This document shows, one piece after another, positions 11,982-22,662 of a stretch of DNA of 64,000 bases. The notes under the pieces were generated by a model that was not told where the DNA came from, made no database searches, and saw only the letters and a list, made by a program, of their open reading frames with translations. Position numbers and translations under genes: made by a program. The DNA lies in assembly GCF_010093595.1 (NCBI RefSeq), contig NW_022985449.1, forward strand, positions 1,035,253-1,099,252. Direction: 5' to 3'. The DNA is from Mytilinidion resinicola. Lineage: Eukaryota > Ascomycota > Dothideomycetes > Mytilinidiales > Mytilinidiaceae. Every line of letters starts with the position of its first letter. The stretch's first letter is position 1.

Positions 11982-12609
11982 TTTGCGCAAAGGTATTACG
12001 CGAGTGCCCTGGTAGCAAGTCCGCCACCTCGGACAGGCTCATTGTCGTGGTGCGGGCTTTGAATCACGTCGACATGAATGCGACACGATGCGCGTCAAGG
12101 TGGCGTTTAAGCACGTACTCAAGGCAGGGAAGAAGTGGCACACTGAACCAGCCCACACAAGCTTTTCTGCTCTAACTCTGGCTTGCGTTCTCAGTAGAAT
12201 AATACCGCCAGGGTCGGCTGAACTATCTTACACGTAGTTCAGGACAAACAGTTTAGATCTGATTCAAGTCTTTCAAATGATGTTGGGACACCACAAGCAG
12301 TGGCATGGAGGTTTACACAAAAGACGACTCATGTATTCTAGTGCCATCTTTTTCATGCCCCTGTATGGCCCGCAAAGTGGAGCATTCTGCCGGCGGTGAA
12401 TGATCTAGCGGCTGGGCGCCAAGATTTCGAAGCTTTTTCTTCCTCAAGCTCCTCCAAGTCGTCTTCTTCCCGCTCTCTACTCTCAAACCACTGAGACGCC
12501 CGTTCTACTCAGTGCACTCACTCCTTTGTACAGCGCACGTCTTGTACAGCGCCCTCCCTCTTCAACTACTGTCGCATCTATCGACTAAAATCCATTCAAT
12601 CGAGCAAGA
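11982..12609. other. Shared upstream region of REV1 and the FKBP gene
   Basis: 628 bp between divergent start codons, so it probably holds both promoters. Near 12285-12315 the text CACAAGCAGTGGCATGG resembles the inner arm of the MITE-like family. Pyrimidine-rich tracts at 12424-12490 and 12545-12580 precede the FKBP start, as is common for fungal leaders. No separate gene is seen. Confidence 0.5.
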
Positions 12610-14425
12610 ATGTCCTCCATGATTCCCATGCAAGTCTATGGCCTCGAGGTCCCGCCCGGGGACGACGTTCTGGTTGAAGCTGCGCCAGACTTCCCTGCGA
12701 CCGTAAGTATCTTTTTGTTCGCCGTCGGCCACCGAAGCTCTGTCCCACCCTGGAGAAGATTTTTCCTGCCGTCGCATCGAGACTTATTTTCCACCTTGTC
12801 GCATATTTTTTCGCCATGCTGATCCCGCCAAGTTCCGCATTACTATGGCAGCGCTTGATCCCAGCGCTATTCCTCTACTCGACTTCCATCCTGACGGCGC
12901 TGCCCCTCGTGCGACATTGAAGCTTATTAGGGAGCGCATTGACCCCCTCGGCGACGACGACTCTGACGACGACGACTACGACGACGACATTGACGCAATC
13001 AGAGCTCGCCTGGGCATAACAGAAGAAGATGATGAGGACGAGGACGAGGACTCCGAGGAATCGGATAGCGATGACGAAAAGAACGGTGGACCGAGCGACC
13101 CCTCCAGGTCGAAGAAGGCGATCGTCGAGAAGCTGAAGAAAGCGCTCAAGGGCAAGGAAGACATGGACCTTGACGATGTTCCGAATGGCCTTGCGAACGG
13201 CATCAAATCTGAGAAGGGCAAAGGCAAGGCCTCTGACGTCGTCAGTCTTGGAGATGATAGCGACGAGGAATCAGAGGACGATGAAATAGAGGAGTTTGTG
13301 CTCTGCACCCTAGACCCTGAGAAGGTACCGACTTGCGTCCCATTAATACGAGTCTCCTACTGACTTTTCCCCTAGCATTATCAACAGCCTTTAGACATTA
13401 CTGTCAACGAAAATGAGAAGGTTTATTTCAAGGTCTCCGGCACGCACACCATCTTCCTGACTGGAAACTACGTTATTGAGCCAGATGTCCACAACCACGA
13501 CCACGAGGAGGATTCCTCTGACGAAGAAATGGAATACGATCTTTCGCCTGATGAGGATGAGCTGGACGATGAAGATGAGGAGGACGATGTGCTCGATAGT
13601 ATCAAGGACCCTCGGATCACCGAAGTTGACTCGGAGGAAGAGGAGGCCCCCAAGCTGGTCAAGGCTGCGAAGTCAAAGGGCAAGAACAAGCGCCCAGCTG
13701 ACGACTCTGATGAAGAGCAAGCTGTCACTCTGGACGACATGATCAGCAAGTCAATGAAGTCGGAGCCAGCTACCAATGGCGAACAGCACCTGAGCAAGAA
13801 GCAGCTCAAGAAGCTTAAGAAGAACGATGGCCAGGCCACCGCCACCGCAGTAGAGACCCCTGCGAAGAAGGATGAGTCTAAGAAAGACCAGAAGGACCAG
13901 AAGGACACCCCGAACAGCGCGAAGAGCGATAAGAAAGTTCAATTCGCCAAGAACCTTGAACAGGGGCCGACTGGGTCTCCCTTGGCGGCGAACGGCAAGA
14001 ATGGTGTCAAGAAGGACGAGAGCCTAAAGACTGGCCTCGGGCCAAAGATCGTTCAAGGTGTTACCATCGACGATAAGAAGCTTGGAAAGGGTCCTGCCGC
14101 GAAGAAGGGTGACAGGATTGGCATGCGCTACATCGGAAAGCTTGCCAAGGATGGCAAAGTCTTTGACTGTAAGCTTCCTAGCTTTTACCTTTCTCGATTA
14201 ACCGACTAATTCATAACAGCAAACAAGAAGGGCAAGCCGTTCACCTTCAAGCTCGGCGTAGGCGAGGTCATCAAGGGCTGGGACATCGGCGTCGCTGGCA
14301 TGACTGTGGGAGGTGAGCGTCGCATCACCATCCCAGCCAAGCTGGCCTACGGCAACAAGGCTCTCCCCGGGATACCTGCCAACTCCGAGCTCGTCTTCGA
14401 TATCAAGATGATGTCGGTGAACTAA
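12610..14425 (+). CDS. Nuclear FKBP-type prolyl isomerase (Fpr3/Fpr4-like)
   Basis: Four exons, 12610-12702, 12833-13324, 13376-14168 and 14220-14425, encode 527 aa. All phases join cleanly (for example [13 protein letters not shown] across intron 1). The N-terminus carries the nucleoplasmin-like fold of Fpr3/4 ([14 protein letters not shown], then [22 protein letters not shown]). Long Asp/Glu blocks (near residues 68-98, 165-180 and 225-250) and Lys-rich stretches follow. The last 105 residues are the FKBP domain ([52 protein letters not shown]). Family role: histone binding and chaperoning plus proline isomerisation in the nucleus or nucleolus. Confidence in the family and exon structure is high. 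Which of the yeast duplicates it matches is not meaningful here. Confidence 0.95.
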
Positions 14426-14986
14426 AGTCCTCATCAGCTGCCCCTCTCACTGTACGCACTCAAAAATCCAGCTCCATGTACAACCACCCGACTCCACTCC
14501 TGCGTAGTGAAGCTCGCGCAGGACCCGCCTGTGTTGCGCCTCTGTGCCTCTTTCTCTCTCTTACCTTCTGTCAGTCTCTTGTTTCCGTTTCATTAATGGT
14601 ATTGCGTCTCGAGATATCCGACTTGCATAAACTGGGTCTTTGCGTATTAGATTTGTGCAGGGAGGAAGGATTTCTCGCCTCTAATGTCTCACGGCTTCTC
14701 TCTCCATGCTGCCTATGTCTCTTCCGATCATGGTTTCCGAGGGGTGGTGGGTCGAATGACGAAGTGGTACGGCATCTGCTGCGGTGTTTTGCAAGATGTT
14801 TTGATAGCTAGGTGGGCTCGAAGTAGGGGATGTGCTCGCTGAGGACGCTACTGTATTGTTGCGATAAAAAGTTGAGGGATTGTCATTTCGAATTCTTTGA
14901 TTGGGGTAGTCCAACGGCAGACCTTAACAAATATATAAGAGTTTTGACCGTGGAAGAAGTGAACTCGATGATGACAATAGGTGCGG

Positions 14987-15211
14987 TACTAGGACACAAG
15001 TTTGGGCACGCGGTCTTTTTCATTTTACCCCGATCTGTCATGAGGTGCTGAAGCACCACAACCAGCGGCAAGTAGGCCGACTGTCAGCGTGTGAAAGCTT
15101 CTCTGATTTAAGCTCTCATGGACATTACATCTTCTAAAAACTTCGAGGATGGCTGAAGTACCTCCAACGGTGGTAAGCAAACTGTGCCCAGGCTTTTGGC
15201 AAGGCACTAAT
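14987..15211. mobile_element. Degenerate MITE-like element, putative
   Basis: The left end reads CTAGGACACAAGTTTGGGCAC. The right end, read from the other strand, is TTAGTGCCTTGCCAAAAGCCTGGGCAC, a poorer match. The left end resembles the CTAGGCCATAAGT terminus of the clearer copies at 15.6 and 16.7 kb. No coding capacity. Confidence 0.4.
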
Positions 15212-15584
15212 AGATTTTATTTCCTTCATTCAACTACTACTAAACAGAAAAACCCCCCCGACATGGGTATATATTACCTCCTCAACCAAATCCATAAATG
15301 CGAACCCTCAATATGATGTACATCCGAAAAGCCAAGCCACAAACCAAACGGCTGCGGCACTACCATAGAACTCCAATGCATGCGCGCGCGCCTGCCCTAC
15401 CCTCACGCCTCGCAAATCCCACATTGTCGCTATGCTCCGCTTCGCTATGCATGCCCCGAAATCAGAAAAAGATGTTTGACCGAAAACTCCAGATGCGATG
15501 ATAGATAGTAGTGTGCGGCGACTCCCTTCCAAAACCGCGTCGATGGTGCAGGTATGCCGAAATCCAGCTCCAAAAGGTACATAA

Positions 15585-15801
15585 CTAAGGCATAAGTTTG
15601 GGCACTCCCTGCGTCTGCTTGGGGTATCCTGATAGTGCCCTCTTTGTCCTAAGTAGGATGTCGAACACGACGCCGTGGAAACCGGGCTACCGTTTGACTG
15701 AGCGAAGACATGCTCGCTGGGGCACTCTTCATAGTCGTATCGAGCGAGCAAGAGTAGAGCGCGAGCAGTGCGATGTCCGTGTGCCCAAACTTATGACCTC
15801 G
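15585..15801. mobile_element. MITE-like element, 17 bp past the patatin stop
   Basis: The ends are inverted repeats: the left reads AGGCATAAGTTTGGGCAC, and the right, on the other strand, AGGTCATAAGTTTGGGCAC. The left arm continues into CTGCTTGGGGTATCC, matching the inner arm of the copy at 16722. About 217 bp and no coding capacity, so it would have to be moved by an enzyme made elsewhere. Confidence 0.7.
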
Positions 15802-15817
15802 AACGGGGAGTCGACCC

Positions 15818-17994
15818 TCACCTCTCCACGGCGGCACCCTCAGCGTGCCCTTGCACGGGCAGCCTCCTCCCCATAAAACTTTCCCATCTTTCCGGTTCTT
15901 CCAACCTCGTGCGCTCGCGCGCCCGCCGATGCCGGACCAGCTTCTCCGCCGTCTGCGCGAGCATCAGCTTCGGCGCCGCGTACTCCTTATCCACCTTCTC
16001 GCGCGTCAAATAGTCATCCGTGACCTTCTCCATCCAACTCAGCGTCTTCCCACCCGGCACTATTTCCATCTTTTTCGTCCTGGGGTCGTACCGCGGGCCC
16101 TTCTCCCAGTTATCCAGCTTCATGTTCTCCAGCCCCGTCGTCACGTTCAGCCGCTTGTACCAGTGGTGCTCGCCGCGCGCAATCGTGCGCATCATCTTGT
16201 GCCGCTCCTCGCCCTCCGTGTACTTGATCAGCACGTTCTTGAAGACCGCGAACTTCTCCGCCCACTTCTTCGTGAACTTGCGCATCCCGAAGGGGCCCGG
16301 CCACGCGCTCGCGAAGCCGTCCTGCGTATGGTCTGGGCGGCCGGTGCCCACGCTGAGGAGCAGCCCCGGCATCTGGTCCTCGCCGCGCAGCGAGGCGTGC
16401 TCCGAGTAGGCGGCGTAGGAGGGGTTGTTTTCGCGGATGCCACCGTCTTTGAAGCCGATTTTGCGGCCGTGGAGCTCGGCTTCGAGCATTTTGAAGAAGA
16501 AGGGGGCCGCGGAGGTGGCGCGCGTGACTTGCCAGATCTTGAGGTGATCGGCGCCCTCGTTGTAAGGGGTGACCCATTCGGGGGTTGAGTCGGAGTATTG
16601 GTGGTCATAGGTGCGCAAAAGGTAGGCTTCGTCGATTTGGCCGCTGTGCGTGGCGGTGAGGCAGATTCTGTAGGTTTGTTAGTGTTTGTGCATGGAAGGG
16701 ACATGAGGGCGTGAATGACTACTAGGCCATAAGTCTATGCACACCCGTTTGCCACTGCTTGGGGTACCTCCATGGAATTCCAGGAGTCTAGTCGCGATGT
16801 CAAGTTTCAAGCCGTGCAAGTCATACTAACCTTGACTCACTGGCTACTGACTAGTTGGGCTACTCCTCACCAAGCAGTGATGGACTTGTGTGCCTAGACT
16901 TATGGCCTAGTACTGTACCAAAAGCTTTTGCAAAAATGAAGTGACATCTAGGGGGGTACGCGACTACATGTTCTGGAAAAGGACGTACGTTTGGCATATC
17001 CGTTTTGAGTCTGTTTGTGGGACTATGTGTTCATCTTCATCTTCTTCCTCTTCTGCCTGACACGTCTCGTCTTCTGGCAGCGACGAGAAACTCTCGGACT
17101 GCTCATTGTCGCTCCACGGATGCCAATCCTCTCCGTCACATTTGCTGTGGTGTTTGCAGTTCTGCCGGACGATTCGTCTGACTGCTTTCTCCAAAGGCTT
17201 GTGGTGGTATTTAGTCGCGAGAGGCAGTATGTTGCGTCGGTGTCCAAACAGGTCGTTGCCGACCTCGCGGTATATGTCCAGGCACTCTGGTATAGTCATA
17301 CGAAGCCTCCCTAGCATAACTGATATAAGGCCGCCGGTGCTAGTGCCGTACATATAGTCGAAGTAGTGGCATAGGAGGAGGGTGTTTTCGTCAAAAGTTT
17401 GCGGTTCTTCTTCAACAACAGGACCTTCTTCCTTCTGGAGACGCTGTTCGCATACGACGATCTCGTGGACGAGGAACTTGAGGATGAGGAGACTGGAGTA
17501 GCCCCGAATGCCACCACCATCTGAAAGAATATGTTAGTATTAGTTCGATATGATGGTTGAAGCACCAAACACAAGCAAAGCGCATAGAGAGGGCGCTGGC
17601 GCAACTGCTCACACTGGGTGTGAAAAAAATGGCACACGCATCGAGGAATCTCCCGTGTGTACACCTGTTTGCCACTGCTTGGAGTGCTTCAACGAGTTTC
17701 CACATAGCCCAAAGTGAGCTTGTGCAGAGTGCTGAAAATACGTTGAAGCAACTCAAGCAGTGGCAGACAGGTGTAAACACGAAGCGCAAACAGCTCCAGG
17801 ATCCCCATCGGGCTTCATATGTATGCGCTGGCACCTCTTGTGGCTTCTAACGTACCTAGCGTTAAGATCAAATCGTCCCACGCATTGTATTGGTTCACGT
17901 CTTGGGTCCAGGCGACGCCCGAGTGGTCGGCCTGCGATGCGGTGGTCATGACACTCAGTGGGCGCGGCGAGTCTGTCGTCGGTGGTTGAAGCAT
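15818..17994 (-). CDS. Patatin-like phospholipase with MITE-loaded introns
   Basis: Exons 17994-17856, 17520-16989 and 16667-15818 give 506 aa. The oxyanion loop DGGGIRGYS spans the first join (D47). The nucleophile motif GTSTGG has Ser107, and the Asp partner is in DGGIRENNPS (D298), so the catalytic dyad is intact. Known role of the family: acyl-ester hydrolysis of lipids. An acidic low-complexity linker (EEEEDEDEH) precedes intron 2. The introns are 335 and 321 nt, six times the local norm, because each contains a palindromic element. The paralogue at 26.3 kb has 52- and 51-nt introns at the same sites and phases. The start is the first ATG in this exon. An in-frame TAA lies just above the open stretch, and an upstream exon cannot be excluded. 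Confidence 0.85.
16722..16910. mobile_element. MITE-like element in patatin intron 2 (TA target duplication)
   Basis: 189 bp with imperfect terminal inverted repeats of about 45 bp starting CTAGGCCATAAGTCTA. It is flanked by TA on both sides (16720-16721 and 16911-16912), as expected for Tc1/mariner-type insertion. Both arms contain CACTGCTTGG. No ORF. It lies wholly within intron 2 of the patatin-like gene. Confidence 0.8.
17654..17781. mobile_element. Palindromic MITE-like element in patatin intron 1
   Basis: Two 41-bp arms (17654-17694 and 17741-17781) match at 36 of 41 positions as inverted repeats around a 46-bp loop. The core GTTTGCCACTGCTTGG is shared with the element in intron 2, so both belong to one family, although this copy lacks the outer CTAGGCCATAAGT end. 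It lies wholly inside intron 1. Confidence 0.8.
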
Positions 17995-19665
17995 CCTGGC
18001 GGTTATGGCACTCTTGTAGGTATATGAAGAAGATCTGCCGTGGGTCTGTGTCCCCTGCGTAGGTAATGCAAAACGAGCGGACGCCTCCCAGGGAGATGAG
18101 GCCCGCACTTAAGGCAGTCAGGGTGCGTGAATGAGGCTCATGTGCAGGCCCGCTGAGGGTGGGTGCGCGGTGTGGCTGGGTCGCTTCGACTCATGGGGTC
18201 AAGTGTTCTCGCAGCTGGAAGTGCTAGTTGGGGATCTGCAGGGCTGTGAGACGCATCTGCGCGCCGCAGGAGACCAGGACACCCTCTTGGAGCATCTGCT
18301 GCATCTCAGAGGGCTAAGAGGTGTCAGTTTGCCCGACGGACGTGTCGCTGCAGCCATGGTTCAGGCGGCCGTCGTCTAAATCAGGGGCTGTCCTTCACCC
18401 TCCGACCGGATCTGTGTACCCACGGCTCGGGGCGCGCTGATGAAGTCATCCCGCCCTAAATCTGGGGAATCTTGGATCAAGCATCGACGGCCCCTTGAGT
18501 CTATCACGATGCACCAGACTTCAAAGGACCCTGAGATATCACGACCCTGCTGTACTGATCAGGCTGTCGGGAGGTCGCCATGTACCGCCCGGCGTACCTC
18601 GGTTGAGAGCCTTGGAGCCTGCGTGCTTCCTGTGGACTGCACGACTCCCAGCAATAGCGGCTGCACAACTGACAAAGGCTGAGCAAACAGCTGCGAGGGG
18701 CCAGATCACGCCTCTCTCCACGTCGCCTTGTGACGGAGGGCGGTTGGGTCGGCTGGTTGGCTGAGCAAACGGCTGCAAGACGCAGCGCGAGACAGGGCCA
18801 CGGGGTGGCTGATTCCATTACGTGACTCCGGCGCGACAAGAATTGCCCTCTCTGTCACTTAGGGGTCCTTGAGTACTCTTGTTGGCGCTATTTCCACGCA
18901 GTGTAAATCGGAGTCAAGATCTTGACAGGGTGTGAGGATCTTGAGTACAAGCAACCAGCAACGGACACTGCGTAACTGCGGACTGCCACCTTCTAGCACA
19001 CTGGCGTATCCGCGTATCCAGCCTGCGTGAGCCGTGACAAACAGTGGCAGAAACAGCCGGCTTTTGATTGGAAACGACTGCAAAACTCAACCAACAGGAC
19101 GCAGTCTCGTGCACCTCCTTGCAGCACAGCCCCACGCAACTTCCAGCTCTTTCTTTTTGTCCTCTGGAACCGCTCGCGCAAAATGGAGGGCCTGAAAGCG
19201 CTGCGGGATCTGAGAAAACTGGGACGCCGGGAACGGACAGCGTAGAGGAGCAGTGTGTTTCTGTCAGCTCCAGAACATCCGAGTTTGCAGAAGTGAAGCC
19301 GAACCGTGGACGTCTATTGTACATTACCAAGGCCGGAAGCAGCCGAGAGTTGTGGCGCCACAGCAACCCCAGCTTTTCTTGCAGTCAGGTTGGCAAACGA
19401 GCCACACTGCATCATCTGCATAGCGTGGCCTGGGGCTCACGCTTTACTTCATCATCCCGCGTCTCTCCCATCTCCGCTTCACCTGCCACCAAGAACACCC
19501 TCCACAGTCACCGGGAACTGCTAACCCAGCCCCCTTTCTCTCTACATAATACCTACCACGACTGAAATTCCATCGCCACCGGCCAACCGCTCACCGAACT
19601 TCCACACGGTCCAGCGCGCCCTGCCCTACTCCCACTTAGCAGCATACGCCCTCCACACCGCGACC
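17995..19665. other. Intergenic, no gene supported
   Basis: Upstream of both the patatin gene (minus) and the small unknown gene (plus). Short ORFs overlap on both strands with no recognisable domain. 18131-18379 plus (82 aa) is the most open but has no support. The last 150 bases are pyrimidine-rich leader sequence for the next gene. Confidence 0.45.
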
Positions 19666-20251
19666 ATGAGTTGGGCAAGCAAATCCTCCGCCGGCACCAA
19701 CTCGTCCAAGTCGTCCCTCAGCAGCCAGAAGTTCGGGCTCAACGAAGACGACAAGAGTCCTATCCTCGTGTACCGCTACCGCTCGGGCAGCAAGAGCCTT
19801 GAAGTATCGTCACAGCAGGACCTCTGCAAGAATCTCGACGCAGGTGAGTGTGCGACAGCCTTGTAAATATGCCTAGCTGTGTCTTCCATCGCTAACAGGG
19901 GGCCGCCCGTACACAGACCCCAATTTGCAGAGCATACGCGTTGCCCGCAAGAAGATACCACGAGGCAACAGCCGCGTCGAAGTGCGTGGCGAAGACCTGT
20001 TCCCTGAGCAGGACCGCAAACGCTTCTCAGACCGGCCCACGGTGAAGAGCTGTTTAGCAAATGTCGGGCTACCCTCGAGCGCATACTGGAAGAACCTGCT
20101 GTTCAACTCGTTTCCCGAACTCTATATAATATCCAAGTCGCCCTCTACGACGCCCAATAGCTCGGCAGACAATTCTCCAGAGGCATCGCAGCATGTCACG
20201 CCGAGCACGACGTTTCCTCGGGATCATATCAGTACGCAGGACCATTCGTGA
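19666..20251 (+). CDS. Small hypothetical protein
   Basis: Exons 19666-19843 and 19899-20251 (55-nt intron, phase 1, ending in GCTAACAG) give 176 aa, joining as NLDAGGRPYTDPN. It is supported by a good splice pair, a start context of GCGACCATGA and even codon use. The sequence is Ser-rich at both ends with a basic middle (IRVARKKIPRGNSRVEVRGEDLF). I see no signal peptide, membrane segment or known domain. The middle part (EQDRKRFSDRPTVKSCL) looks structured and would be the part to search. Function unknown. Confidence 0.65.
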
Positions 20252-20816
20252 CCCAACGAAGCTGGATGCTACGGAGTCGGGGCTGTCTAGCGACTGGATG
20301 AGACGGCAGAGTGCAGTTCTCTGACTCATGAGGACTGCGCCTTCAGAGAACTCTCTGCCCAGTTTCCCTACAACCTTGCTACGTTGCACTAATCAACATG
20401 TTACACGAAAAGTCCGGGATTGTACGACTGATTCACCAGCGCCTCCTGTATACGTCGACGATACCCATTGGATTTTATAAACGCATTTCAGCGAATGGTC
20501 ACGAGGTGTTCTTAGGTGTTTTCTGGCGTTCTTACGGCCTGGTCATTTCATTTTTTTTCCCTTTCTTTCTTGGTGGGCGTCTTTCGATATCCGGATCAGC
20601 CTGGCATTGGCTATCTGATAGATGGGCTGGTACTTTGCTGTTAATGGTCGGAAAGGTCATTATGTATCCGTCCCTGTCTCTATATCATTCCATTTCTTAT
20701 TATTTGAAACTAATTTCAGTGACTGAACTAAACACGAGGATGAAGAAAACGCTAACGTGGACTCAATAACACTTCATCTACGCTTAAACAGCAAAAAGAA
20801 AATGGATATGCCACTG
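20252..20816. other. Intergenic, 3' of the small gene; Pol III terminator
   Basis: No gene is supported. At 20792-20801 the minus strand has a TTTTC-TTTTT run about 16-25 nt past the tRNA 3' end, a fitting RNA polymerase III terminator. Confidence 0.5.
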
Positions 20817-20898
20817 TCCGGCGCCAAGGATCGAACTTGGGTCTTACTTTGCCATTAACAAAGACAAAGCATATTATGACCAACTAAACCACACCGGA
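20817..20898 (-). tRNA. tRNA gene, isotype unresolved, probably intron-bearing
   Basis: Read on the minus strand, a 7-bp acceptor stem pairs TCCGGTG with CGCCGGA (one T-G pair). The T arm is CCAAG-TTCGATC-CTTGG. Both internal promoter boxes are recognisable (A box TGGTTTAGTTGG, B box GTTCGATCC). At 82 nt it is about 10 longer than a standard tRNA. The anticodon arm can fold as CTTTG/CAAAG with a 13-nt loop, or as GCTTT/AAAGT with a 15-nt loop, so a short intron is likely and the anticodon cannot be fixed by eye. The D stem is weak, so a decaying copy is possible. Confidence 0.75.
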
Positions 20899-21023
20899 TT
20901 CGACCGAACACTAAGATGATCTCCTTCATAAGCAAAGACAGGATCAAAACTTGTCCTATACTGTAGCTACCATTGCCTAGCTACCCGATCAGCACCACCC
21001 AGAACCCATTCCCCCGCTATCTC

Positions 21024-21921
21024 CTACAACTTCGCCTCCCCCGTAATAACATCCCTCACAAGCTTCAACCCCTCCACCGCAAACCTCACCATATTCGCCT
21101 CCCGATCCTCGCCCAACCCCGTCTCGACCTCACGCGTCACCGTGCCTGCGGCCGACGTGACGGCTAGAGCAACATAACCCCTAACACCAATCGTCAGCAC
21201 TGCCCCTGAAAAAAAACCCCTTCCTTCACTTCCCCCAGCTAATCTATCCTCCAAAACCGATCTACACAGGAAGAAGTTACACGTACGGCGTCCTATTCCG
21301 CGTCGTGCCCCCCGTCGGCCCCGCGGTCCCGCTCTCGGAGACTGTGTAGGTCGAGCGGAGGGTCTTGTTGACGTGCTCGGCTAGCCCGGCGACGACGGCG
21401 GGGGTCGGGCCGGCGTAGGTTTTTAGGTGCTCGGGCGTCCAGCCGGCGAAGGCGATGCGGGATTCGAGCGTGTAGAGCTAAGAGGGGGTTAGGGGGGTGG
21501 AGTGGTGTGTTGGGAGAGAAAGGGGAAAGTGAAGAAGAGGGGGGGAGGAGGGTAATGGGAGTAATGGGAGTAATGGGAGTAATGGGAGTAATTGAATGAA
21601 GGGAGCAAACTTACAGTCACCCCTCCCTATCATCGCACCACATCAGCACTCCATTCAATTGATTAGATTTTGATCACGACATACCTTATAAAACCCACTC
21701 GCGCCCGGCCTCGACAGCAAAGCCGCAGAAATCAATCCACCAGCCGCCTATCATAGACATGCAATGCATCAGCACGACTCTTCAAAGCTAGTGCGTCACA
21801 CGAAGGGTGCTATTCGTACTGTCTCTGCAACAGTAATCGTCTCCTTCCTCTCCTTCAACAAACTCGCTACTTCCGCCACTATCTCGCGGATAGACTCGGG
21901 TGGGAATTCTGAGGACGCCAT
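21024..21921 (-). CDS. CinA C-terminal / PncC-like protein (five exons)
   Basis: Exons 21921-21820, 21747-21685, 21626-21615, 21477-21287 and 21180-21024 give 174 aa with every phase consistent. The order of motifs matches the CinA C-terminal domain: TVAETAAGGLISAALLSRPGAS, FYKGGVTLYTLESR, and SESGTAGPTGGT followed by GYVALAV. In bacteria this domain is nicotinamide-mononucleotide deamidase (PncC). The fungal form is usually this stand-alone length. Exon 3 is only 12 nt (GGVT), yet it is needed to complete the conserved GGxTLYT segment. Intron 3 holds a 9-bp tandem repeat. The catalytic activity is inferred from the family, not shown. Confidence 0.88.
21552..21593. repeat. 9-bp tandem repeat in intron 3 of the CinA-like gene
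   Basis: Four and a half copies of GTAATGGGA (TCCCATTAC on the coding strand). The same 9-mer in the coding orientation occurs in the intron of the SDR-like gene near 1382-1403. Confidence 0.85.
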
Positions 21922-22662
21922 AGGGCAGTAGTTCTCAAACTCGTAGTGAGTTTACGAGCGTCAATAGTGTTTGAATATTGATCGGACTGAGTTGGCAGAT
22001 ATAATGGAATTGAATGTAGTAGGTTACTGCTTTTGTAGACTTCTAGTTAAGTTAAACCTCTATTTGAAATCAGCTCTAAACGTTACTTACAAATCCCCCA
22101 CCGCGGGGTCCCTGACGTCGTCGAGGTGGGGTGGAGGGGTTCGGGAGATCGGCATTCGAAGGGTCGCCCTGCAGGAGGGCGTTCCGAACAGATATCCCGA
22201 GGGGTGAAACTTTTCAATTATAGTTCCCTTGGATCCTGCTTTTTGAATCAATCACCACCTTCAAAATACATGGTGATCATGATTTATGCTCTTTCGGACT
22301 CGGCTTCACCGGACGGCCCGGTCCGCGGGTCCTACACGTCCGTGCAACTGAGGAGATTATATTGCTCAACGGGTATATCTATCTGATGGTCTTTGTTGAG
22401 GAGAGCTATGACCCAGTTTGCTGATCCAGCGCTCCAAACTTCATGATCGCGCGCGAGAGTTGTTTGAACCGAGCAAACAATTGCCAGATACGCTGGCCGT
22501 GATGCCATTAGACAATAGTCATTGGACCAGACGTTTGATTGTGCAAGGTCACGTCGGCGTTGTCAAGAGTGCCGTATCGATCTCATATAAATCGGGTGGA
22601 GACCGAATGGAGACATCTCAGTTTGGCCGCCTACACCAACTGAATTTTCATTTTCGAGGATC
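21922..22662. other. Divergent intergenic region
   Basis: Probable promoters of the CinA-like gene (minus) and the coiled-coil gene (plus). No gene is supported in it. Confidence 0.5.

Larger units (their letters stand above)
14426..15817. other. Intergenic with MITE-like elements
   Basis: Between the convergent FKBP and patatin genes. The first 500 bases look like a 3' UTR with no supported gene. The rest carries one probable and one degenerate MITE-like element (listed separately). Short ORFs here lie inside or across these elements and are not called. Confidence 0.5.

Noticed and set aside
16722..17781. The intron-borne elements as introner-like elements that created the introns
   Set aside because: The paralogue has short introns at the same sites and phases, so the introns pre-date the insertions.
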